Origin: Lysobacterales bacterium
GTDB lineage: Bacteria > Pseudomonadota > Gammaproteobacteria > Xanthomonadales > SZUA-36
DNA: 15,537 nt
Direction: 5' to 3'
Assembly: GCA_021648045.1 (NCBI GenBank)
Contig: JAKITM010000049.1
Location: forward strand, 1 to 15,537
Under the pieces are notes generated by a model. It did no database searches and had not been told where the DNA came from. It was given only the letters and a program-made list of their open reading frames with translations. Position 1 is the first letter of the stretch. Every line of letters starts with the position of its first letter. Shown piece after piece: positions 1 through 5,802 of this stretch. A program made the position numbers and the translations under genes.

Positions 1-1
1 G

Positions 2-586
2 GCCAAACTTAATAAGATAACCAGGCTGCCAGTTCTAGGTGCCTCCTCAGATGAGTTTCTAGCGAAGGCAGAAAACAGGAAATATGACTGTGACCTGTTT
101 TTTGGAGAATCTACTGATCAAAAAAATGGACATAATACATCACGAGCTACCAATGAAAACATCCAAGACTCCTTGGAGGCCGAAGCTGAACAGGGTAATA
201 CCGTGGCAAGGTTCTTATATGCCATGGCGGCTCCAAGTGATAGAGAAAGTTTTCTTATAGGCCCACCTATTTTGGATTATGAGCAAAAAGCGCTAGAATA
301 TACTTTGTTAAACAAATCAGATAATCCTCAGCTATCGTTATTGGCATTTGGTTTAAGTTATACCAGCACTAGTGAAGGGTATTTCACAACAAAGCGAACA
401 TCATTAGGGACGGCATATTTAGTTGCGGCACAATTGTGTGGCTTGTATCACCCTGTTATTGAAGAAAAGCTGGAATTATTCGCCAAAATGAAAAAATTTA
501 TGTTGTCTATGCAGGTGGGTGAGCCAACATCAGATAAAGAAATAGTGCTACTAGCGGAGTTAATTGCAGCTGATTTTTGTCCCTGA
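2..586 (+). CDS. Hypothetical protein, 3' part only (5' end outside window)
   Basis: The reading frame is open from base 2 to the TGA at 584-586, giving 194 residues with no upstream stop, so the gene very probably begins outside the window. A TTG at 173 could be read as a start, but nothing favours it over a longer protein. I do not recognise the family. The visible part is soluble, with no membrane segment. Its second half is rich in Ala, Leu and Tyr and looks helical; a stretch with alternating small and aromatic residues (AQLCGLYHP near the end) is faintly like tetratricopeptide or Sel1-type helical repeats, but too weak to call. The codons look more AT-rich than in the genes to the right, which may mean a different origin. 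It converges on uraD and is followed by an intrinsic terminator. Confidence 0.6.
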   Translation, partial: AKLNKITRLPVLGASSDEFLAKAENRKYDCDLFFGESTDQKNGHNTSRATNENIQDSLEAEAEQGNTVARFLYAMAAPSDRESFLIGPPILDYEQKALEYTLLNKSDNPQLSLLAFGLSYTSTSEGYFTTKRTSLGTAYLVAAQLCGLYHPVIEEKLELFAKMKKFMLSMQVGEPTSDKEIVLLAELIAADFCP

Positions 587-587
587 T

Positions 588-673
588 TTAAACCGAAAGC
601 GATGGTGTAATTTGAGTTATATAACTTTAATCGGTTTAATCTAATCCTGAAAACGGTCTTCAGGTTTGAGACC
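588..673. repeat. Cluster of inverted repeats just after the stop codon
   Basis: Starting one base after the first gene's stop codon are several perfect inverted repeats. TTAAACCGA at 588-596 pairs with TCGGTTTAA at 631-639. Between these arms is the 12-bp palindrome AGTTATATAACT at 615-626. Next come two hairpins that cannot form together: CCTGAA (646-651) with TTCAGG (659-664), and GGTCT (655-659) with AGACC (669-673). GATGGT at 601-606 is also complementary to ACCATC at 671-676. The role is unknown; it may be 3' UTR structure that protects the mRNA. Confidence 0.5.
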
Positions 674-681
674 ATCAGTTG

Positions 682-729
682 ATTGAGTGAAGATTTTCTG
701 TCTGAAATAAATTATCACTCAATTTTTTT
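682..729 (+). terminator. Intrinsic terminator of the first gene
   Basis: A perfect 9-bp stem, ATTGAGTGA (682-690) and TCACTCAAT (715-723), is followed by a run of seven T (723-729). The 24-base loop can itself form a small TTTC/GAAA stem. The T run lies on the plus strand, so it terminates transcription of the gene ending at 586. No comparable minus-strand terminator was seen after uraD. Confidence 0.7.
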
Positions 730-810
730 GAGGCGCAGTGTATAGCTATTTTTATTTCTTAGGCTACTACCGTCAATAGTAAACTCGCAAAGCTCTTCCA
801 TTAAGCAGCT

Positions 811-1323
811 TCACCCCTTGAGACAAAGCAGCTTTTTCAAACGCAGCTTGGTGATTTTGTTCTGCTCAGCAGCCGCTATGGATAACTCGGCTTGCGCTTC
901 ATTTGTCAGTCTTTGTTCGAGTAGCTCCAGCATTTGTCCTGCTGATTTCCCGGTGGCGCAAACTATAAATATATAGCCGAACTTCTGCAGATAAGCCTGG
1001 TTGCCATGATGCAATGCTTGCAGAACTTCTGTTGATGCCTGATTAGCACCTTGCTGTTCATCGCTTGCCCAGCCAGAGGTATTGGAAAACTTTTCTTTTA
1101 ATGTCGCAAGGTTACCAATTTGTGGGTGCTGGGCAAAGGCTTCAAGATAATCCACTTTGCTTAACCCGTCCCAAATTGTATCACTGAGTGTATAAAGACT
1201 CTTCTCTGTAAGGTAGGGTCGACAGGCAAGCACGCCGGCAAGCCAATTTTTGCTGCCACAGCATTTCAATAGCTCGCAGCTTAGTGCTTTCTCAGACAAG
1301 GCATTGAGTTGTTGCAGATTCAT
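811..1323 (-). CDS. uraD: 2-oxo-4-hydroxy-4-carboxy-5-ureidoimidazoline (OHCU) decarboxylase
   Basis: UraD carries out the last step of the conversion of urate to S-allantoin, the stereoselective decarboxylation of OHCU. The 170-residue protein has the normal family length. The family's catalytic His lies in the HPQIG motif (H66-P67), the conserved Glu-Gln pair is at about residues 89-90, the FGYIFIVCATGKS segment forms the substrate pocket, and the end has the typical helix with ITKLRL. No signal peptide is seen, so it should be cytoplasmic. It is the last gene of the puuD-allB-alc-uraD block and starts 5 bases after alc stops. The ribosome binding site is weak, which suggests translation coupled to alc. 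The function is well supported by motif and context. Confidence 0.93.
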   Translation of the reverse strand: MNLQQLNALSEKALSCELLKCCGSKNWLAGVLACRPYLTEKSLYTLSDTIWDGLSKVDYLEAFAQHPQIGNLATLKEKFSNTSGWASDEQQGANQASTEVLQALHHGNQAYLQKFGYIFIVCATGKSAGQMLELLEQRLTNEAQAELSIAAAEQNKITKLRLKKLLCLKG

Positions 1324-1328
1324 TTTGA

Positions 1329-2300
1329 TTATTCTGCCAGCACGCCGTTGACCCGTAAACGGCTAATGCCACCGTCGGGAAAGATATTTAAGCGCATATG
1401 GCTGATGGCTTTATGCGTTATAAGTTGCTCGGAGAAATAATGCTGTAGGTCGGCAGATAACTTCACTTCGGGCATAAATTCAAACCATTCGAGACTCTCA
1501 AGTTGATCATCGCTTGCATCGGGTGCGTATACGGCTTCCAGTGAGCAGCGGTCCGGATAATTGCCTTTGAAGTGACAGGTATCAACTTCAACTGAAGAAA
1601 CAATACCAGGTTTGCCAAGTTTTAATATGCTCCAGTCGTGACCCGGGCCACGGCGGCGCTTGGTTTCCCAGCCATCACCCATGTTGACCCCCCGACCCGG
1701 CATGATTAAATTATCTTTAGAGCTGAAAAACATATCATTACAGCTAATCACTTGGCCGCCATTTTCAACTGCGACTAAATCTAGTGTTTGCCCGGCTGCA
1801 ATTTGACTCCAGTCGGGTTTGACTTGCCCGTAAACTTTTAGTCTGGCAACACCACCATCCGGATAGATATGCAAGCGGATATGGGTCCATTCGCAATCAG
1901 AATGTATTTCATATAGGTTTTGTGAACCCGGCTCCAGCGGGGATTTGCCCAAGATTTCTTGCCAGTCGCTTTCCTCAGGCTGACCATTTACACAGGCAGC
2001 TTCAATGGATGCATGTGGTGGGTGGTTACCCAAAAAGTGATTGGTGTCTATATCAACGCCATGAATAATACCGCGCAAACCCAACTTAATTACACACCAG
2101 TCGTGGCCCGGGGTGCGTTTTCGACGGCTTTCCCAGCCATCCATCCACTTGCCGTGATCGGTGTACTTATCCTCGATAAATATTCCCCGCCCTGGTTTGA
2201 CTAAATTTTCCTTAGCCGCAAAAAAGTCATCGGTGGTTTCCACAGCCTTGGCGCCGAGTCGTTCGGCAGCTAAATTAGTCATTTTGGTAAAACTTGTCAT
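1329..2300 (-). CDS. alc: Allantoicase (allantoate amidinohydrolase, urea-releasing)
   Basis: Allantoicase hydrolyses allantoate to S-ureidoglycolate and urea. The 323-residue protein shows the family's internal duplication. The first copy (about residues 25-165) contains KENLVKPGRG, then GWESRRKR, GHDW and DTNHFLGN. The second (about 185-320) contains KDNLIMPGRG, GWETKRRR, GHDW and DTCHFKGN. Both copies end with a similar IRLHIYPDGG or MRLNIFPDGG segment. The ATG at 2300 overlaps the allB stop as ATGA, and an AGGAA lies 10 bases upstream (2311-2315). A second in-frame ATG is at residue 7, but the first fits the spacing better. Because urea is the product, the pathway here is the allantoicase branch and not the ammonia-releasing amidohydrolase (AllC) branch. 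Confidence 0.95.
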   Translation of the reverse strand: MTSFTKMTNLAAERLGAKAVETTDDFFAAKENLVKPGRGIFIEDKYTDHGKWMDGWESRRKRTPGHDWCVIKLGLRGIIHGVDIDTNHFLGNHPPHASIEAACVNGQPEESDWQEILGKSPLEPGSQNLYEIHSDCEWTHIRLHIYPDGGVARLKVYGQVKPDWSQIAAGQTLDLVAVENGGQVISCNDMFFSSKDNLIMPGRGVNMGDGWETKRRRGPGHDWSILKLGKPGIVSSVEVDTCHFKGNYPDRCSLEAVYAPDASDDQLESLEWFEFMPEVKLSADLQHYFSEQLITHKAISHMRLNIFPDGGISRLRVNGVLAE

Positions 2301-3658
2301 CTAAGTGCGCTTCCTGTGGCTTGGTGTTTAAAGTTGTTTTTAGCGTTGCGGTCAAATATTACTTTGCCGTTTAAAATGGTCTGTTCGACCACACCAGCAA
2401 CCCGGTGCTCAGCATAGGCGGTTAGCTTGTGCTTGTGGAGTATATTACTGGCTTTAATGATTTGAAATTCATCCGGGTTCCAGATCACAAAGTCCGCTTT
2501 GAAACCTACTTGAATTTTACCCTTTATATTTTGTAAGTTTACTAGCTGCGCAGGTTTTTCACACATCCAGCTGACTAGTTGGGGTAGCTGATAACCGCGT
2601 TTTTGGATGGCTGTCCAGATCAGGCTCAGGCCAAATTGCAGGGATGAAATACCACCCCATGCTGCCCATAAATTATGATCTTCCAAACGCTTTAATGCCG
2701 GCGTGCAGGGTGAGTGGTCGGAGACAATAAAATCTATAATGCCATCTTCAAGCCCCTTCCAGAGCTGGTTCTGATTTTGCATATCTCTGATCGGCGGGCA
2801 GCATTTAAAGCGCCCATCACCATCAGGAATATCGGCAGCATTCAAGGTTAAATAATGCGGGCAGGTTTCTGAAGTGATTTTTACCTGTCTTGCGCGCGCT
2901 TGCTCTATCATGCGCAAAGCCCGGCTGGAGCTGAGATGGACTATGTGAACACTACAATTATGCTTCTCAGAGAGTCGAATAATTTCAGCGATGGCATCTG
3001 TTTCCCAGTGGTCAGGGCGGGAGTGTAAAAATGCTTGGTAACTGGAATGATCCGTTGTCGGGTCTGTGCCGTCATCTGTTTTAATGCCAGCTTCGAGGTC
3101 TGATTCAAGTTCGGCATGCACCAGCAAAGTGGCATTGCCTTTGGCCAGTATCGGCATTGCCATATCCAGAGTTTCGCTGTCACTGGCAGGAAATTCTGGT
3201 ACGCCTGAGTCGATCATAAAAGCTTTAAATGTGCGGATACCCATTGCCATCATTGCTTCCAGTTCGCCGGCATTACCCGGAATTACTCCGCCGTGGAAAC
3301 CGGTATCGACCCATAGTTGGTTTTCCAGACACTCGAGCTTTTCCTCCAGTGCGGCAACGCTTGTGGTTGCTGGAATACAATTTAGAGGCATATCAATTAC
3401 CGTGGTAATGCCACCGGCCGCGGCTGCTTGAGTGGCAGTATTAAAACCCTCCCAGTCGGTACGCCCCGGCTCATTAATATGCACATGGGTATCTATTAAT
3501 CCGGGCATTATCACCAGATCGCCCATATCCTGATGCTCACAGTCCTCAGGAATTTGGCTTTTATCGACGATAGCGTGAATGATGCCAGCATCAAAAAGTA
3601 CAGCAGCCTCAATTAGCTCTCCGGCTACAAAAACTCGGGAAGAGGAAATAGCCTTCAT
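2297..3658 (-). CDS. allB: Allantoinase
   Basis: AllB opens the hydantoin ring of allantoin to give allantoate. The 453 residues match the family length (amidohydrolase superfamily, cyclic amidohydrolases). All expected metal-site residues are visible: DTHVH (H58, H60), the lysine normally carboxylated to bridge two metals (K145 in FKAF), H181 in VHAE, H241 in IVHLSSS, and D314 in SDHSP. NEPGR at 62-66 is also typical of allantoinase and dihydropyrimidinase relatives. The protein is cytoplasmic. Its ATG overlaps the puuD stop by 4 bases (ATGA) and has no clear ribosome binding site, so translation is probably coupled to puuD. Dihydroorotase or hydantoinase are the alternatives by sequence alone, but the neighbours puuD, alc and uraD settle it. 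Confidence 0.95.
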   Translation of the reverse strand: MKAISSSRVFVAGELIEAAVLFDAGIIHAIVDKSQIPEDCEHQDMGDLVIMPGLIDTHVHINEPGRTDWEGFNTATQAAAAGGITTVIDMPLNCIPATTSVAALEEKLECLENQLWVDTGFHGGVIPGNAGELEAMMAMGIRTFKAFMIDSGVPEFPASDSETLDMAMPILAKGNATLLVHAELESDLEAGIKTDDGTDPTTDHSSYQAFLHSRPDHWETDAIAEIIRLSEKHNCSVHIVHLSSSRALRMIEQARARQVKITSETCPHYLTLNAADIPDGDGRFKCCPPIRDMQNQNQLWKGLEDGIIDFIVSDHSPCTPALKRLEDHNLWAAWGGISSLQFGLSLIWTAIQKRGYQLPQLVSWMCEKPAQLVNLQNIKGKIQVGFKADFVIWNPDEFQIIKASNILHKHKLTAYAEHRVAGVVEQTILNGKVIFDRNAKNNFKHQATGSALR

Positions 3659-4866
3659 GGTTGTTGTGCTGCTTGAGGGCTTGCCAGTTGATCCAGCCAG
3701 TTACCTAAGAGTTGCCGTTCTGAGTCTTGCATATTGGTGCTATTGCCCAGTGGCATGATCTTGCTATTGACGGTTTGTGCCTTAATCAGGCTGGGGTTTG
3801 CCTTGATATCAGCCAGGGTATCAAAGACCACGCCTTTCGGTGCTGCTGCAAACATCGTGCTGCTTGGGTTGACGGAATGACAACTGCTGCAATGAATATC
3901 AATCAATTCAAATGCGCTGGCATCGGTTAAAGCGGTAACATTGCTAGCATCCGCACTAACGGGTAGGGCGATGGGTCTAGTCAGGTAAACCAGCGCCAAT
4001 AGGATGATAATTGATGCCGGTAACAACCAATAATTTTTTTGTCCTTTACCGCGAAGATTAAACCAATGGCGGACAGCCGCACCAACCAAAATTAAACCCG
4101 CCAAAATTAACCAGCTATTTGAATTGCCGAAAGTGCTGGGGAAGTGGTTGCTGATCATTATGAACAGCACCGGTAGGGTCATATAGTTATTATGAATGGA
4201 ACGAGTTAAGGCTTTCTGGCCAGGCAACGGATCGAAGTCCTCGCCATTTAATGCGGCTTTTACCATAGCCTTTTGCGCAGGGATAATAACAAAAAACACA
4301 TTTGCTGCCATCAATGTTCCCAGCATAGCCCCCACATGAATATAGGCTGCGCGCGCACTTAAAAACTGGCTTAAACCATAGGCCAGCGCGGTTACCAGCA
4401 CAAATCCAATGATGGCGAATAACCAGCCTTTATTAACCAGCGCTGATTTGCACATTAGGTCATAGATCAGCCAGCCAAGTACCATGGTAGCAATGCCTAT
4501 TCCAATAGCCGTATTTGCTGAAATATCCGCCACGCCAGGATCCAGCATATAGAAACTGGCGTTGTAGTAATACACAATGGCAAGCAAGGCTACCCCAGAA
4601 ATCCAGGTGAAGTAAGCTTCCCATTTAAACCAGTGCAAATGCTCAGGCACTGGGTCTGGCGCTAGTTTATATTTTTCTAGGTAATAGAAACCACCGCCAT
4701 GAATAGCCCAAAGATTGCCGGCTAATTCCGGGCGTAACTTCTGTATGCGGTTAAGGTTGTTCTCCAGAAATATAAAATAAAATGATGCCCCTATCCAGGC
4801 GATTCCGGTGATCATATGAATCCAACGAACCGTTAAATTTAACCACTCAACTATATGTGCTTCCAA
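3655..4866 (-). CDS. puuD: Membrane urate hydroxylase with C-terminal cytochrome c domain
   Basis: PuuD oxidises urate to 5-hydroxyisourate, the first step of urate breakdown. Unlike cofactor-free uricase it is membrane-bound and passes electrons to a c-type cytochrome. The 403 residues contain about eight hydrophobic segments (for example near 13-34, 88-102, 121-138, 149-166, 176-195, 227-243, 250-265 and 282-298). Then comes a periplasmic haem domain with C326-S-S-C329-H330 as haem site and a probable Met ligand at M371 in KIMPLGN. The N-terminal part matches the urate oxidase N-terminal family (DUF989). The start is TTG: an in-frame TAA lies 9 bases upstream, the next Met is residue 18 inside the first membrane helix, and an AAGGA (4876-4880) sits 9 bases before the TTG. 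It heads the urate block, 64 bases after dapD. Confidence 0.94.
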   Translation of the reverse strand: MEAHIVEWLNLTVRWIHMITGIAWIGASFYFIFLENNLNRIQKLRPELAGNLWAIHGGGFYYLEKYKLAPDPVPEHLHWFKWEAYFTWISGVALLAIVYYYNASFYMLDPGVADISANTAIGIGIATMVLGWLIYDLMCKSALVNKGWLFAIIGFVLVTALAYGLSQFLSARAAYIHVGAMLGTLMAANVFFVIIPAQKAMVKAALNGEDFDPLPGQKALTRSIHNNYMTLPVLFIMISNHFPSTFGNSNSWLILAGLILVGAAVRHWFNLRGKGQKNYWLLPASIIILLALVYLTRPIALPVSADASNVTALTDASAFELIDIHCSSCHSVNPSSTMFAAAPKGVVFDTLADIKANPSLIKAQTVNSKIMPLGNSTNMQDSERQLLGNWLDQLASPQAAQQP

Positions 4867-4875
4867 CTTGGTTTA

Positions 4876-4880
4876 TCCTT
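4876..4880 (-). promoter_or_regulatory. Ribosome binding site fixing the TTG start of puuD
   Basis: On the minus strand AAGGA stands 9 bases upstream of the TTG at 4866. Together with the in-frame TAA just upstream, it supports the TTG as the real start of puuD. Confidence 0.6.
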
Positions 4881-4897
4881 TTTTATTATGCTGACCC

Positions 4898-4917
4898 TAG
4901 GTTACATTAGGTTACAT
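4898..4917. repeat. Perfect 10-bp tandem repeat upstream of puuD
   Basis: TAGGTTACAT occurs twice head to tail (4898-4907 and 4908-4917) in the 64-base gap between dapD and puuD. The 10-base period is close to one helical turn, so two protein subunits could bind on the same DNA face. It lies about 18 bases upstream of the puuD ribosome binding site. A role as an operator for the urate genes is inference; the binding protein is unknown. Confidence 0.5.
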
Positions 4918-4930
4918 CAGCTTAAATTAT

Positions 4931-5770
4931 TTAACTAGCATTGCCGGTTTCAGCACTGCGGAGTAATTCATTGACTGAAGTTTTGGCGCGGGTCTGGGCA
5001 TCGACCTGTTTAACAATAATAGCGGCATATAAGCTATGGCTACCATCGCTTGACGGCAGGCTGCCCGGAACCACTACAGAACCTGCAGGTATTTTCCCAA
5101 AGCTTACTTCTCCCGTTGCACGATTATATATCCTTGTGCTCTGACTTAGAAACACTCCCATCGATAAAACACTGCCGCGCTCTACAATAACCCCTTCGAC
5201 CACCTCTGAACGGGCGCCGATAAAACAATTATCTTCAATAATAGTAGGGTTGGCTTGTAATGGTTCTAGTACACCGCCAATTCCTACCCCGCCGGAAAGG
5301 TGAACATTGGCACCGATCTGGGCACAAGAGCCAACAGTGGCCCAGGTGTCAACCATCGTACCTGCGCCAACATAAGCTCCAATGTTGACATAACTGGGCA
5401 TCAGTACCGCATCGTGACCGATAAAAGCACCTCGGCGGACGGTTGCAGGTGGCACAATTCGGGCGCCGGTGTTTTCAATACCACCACCGCCTTCAGCTGA
5501 CCAGCGTAATGGCACTTTATCAAAAAAGTGGCTGCCGCCGCCTTCAATAATGTTGTTATTTGCGGTACGAAAGTATAACAACACGGCTTTTTTCAGCCAT
5601 TGATTGACTTGCCAGCCTGTAGCTGTTGGTTCGGACACCCGCTGGCCACCACTTTCAAGAGCTGTAAGACATGCTTCAATCGCTGCTTTAAGCTCAGGGC
5701 TGGCATTATCCGGGTTAATGTTTTGGCGTTGTTCCCAGGCTGCTTCGATTTGATGTTTTAGTGTATCCAT
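4931..5770 (-). CDS. dapD: 2,3,4,5-tetrahydropyridine-2,6-dicarboxylate N-succinyltransferase
   Basis: DapD transfers succinyl from succinyl-CoA to tetrahydrodipicolinate in the lysine and diaminopimelate pathway, feeding protein and peptidoglycan synthesis. The protein is 279 residues, close to E. coli DapD (274). An N-terminal helical domain (1-100) is followed by a left-handed beta-helix of hexapeptide repeats (about 105-235). The residues corresponding to the E. coli catalytic pair are present: D141 in MVDTW and E189 in ARSEV. The ATG at 5770 was chosen over a TTG five codons upstream because it begins the usual MDTLKHQIE sequence and has GGAA 9 bases before it (5780-5783). The enzyme is a cytoplasmic trimer. 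It follows glnD by 32 bases, in the gammaproteobacterial map-glnD-dapD order. Confidence 0.97.
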   Translation of the reverse strand: MDTLKHQIEAAWEQRQNINPDNASPELKAAIEACLTALESGGQRVSEPTATGWQVNQWLKKAVLLYFRTANNNIIEGGGSHFFDKVPLRWSAEGGGGIENTGARIVPPATVRRGAFIGHDAVLMPSYVNIGAYVGAGTMVDTWATVGSCAQIGANVHLSGGVGIGGVLEPLQANPTIIEDNCFIGARSEVVEGVIVERGSVLSMGVFLSQSTRIYNRATGEVSFGKIPAGSVVVPGSLPSSDGSHSLYAAIIVKQVDAQTRAKTSVNELLRSAETGNAS

Positions 5771-5802
5771 AGTCAGAATTTCCAATTTAATCTAGCTTGA
5801 AA

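Noticed and set aside
588..639. Possible integron attC site after an orphan gene
   Set aside because: The arms TTAAACCGA/TCGGTTTAA do not give the required core sites (RYYYAAC and GTTRRRY), and no neighbouring cassette or integrase is seen.
448..675. Minus-strand reading frame of 75 codons over the end of the first gene
   Set aside because: It overlaps the plus-strand gene and the terminator-side repeats, has no recognisable product and no clear ribosome binding site.
815..836. Repeated AAGCAGCTT near the uraD end as a terminator
   Set aside because: The copies near 803-812 and 828-836 are direct, not inverted, and no T run follows on the minus strand.
3066..3431. 121-codon plus-strand frame opposite allB
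   Set aside because: It is antisense to conserved allantoinase motifs, has a low-complexity Ser/Ala/Ile composition and no independent support.
4885..4890. CATAAT on the minus strand as the puuD -10 box
   Set aside because: Its transcription start would fall inside the AAGGA ribosome binding site and no -35 hexamer lies at the right distance, so the spacing does not work.
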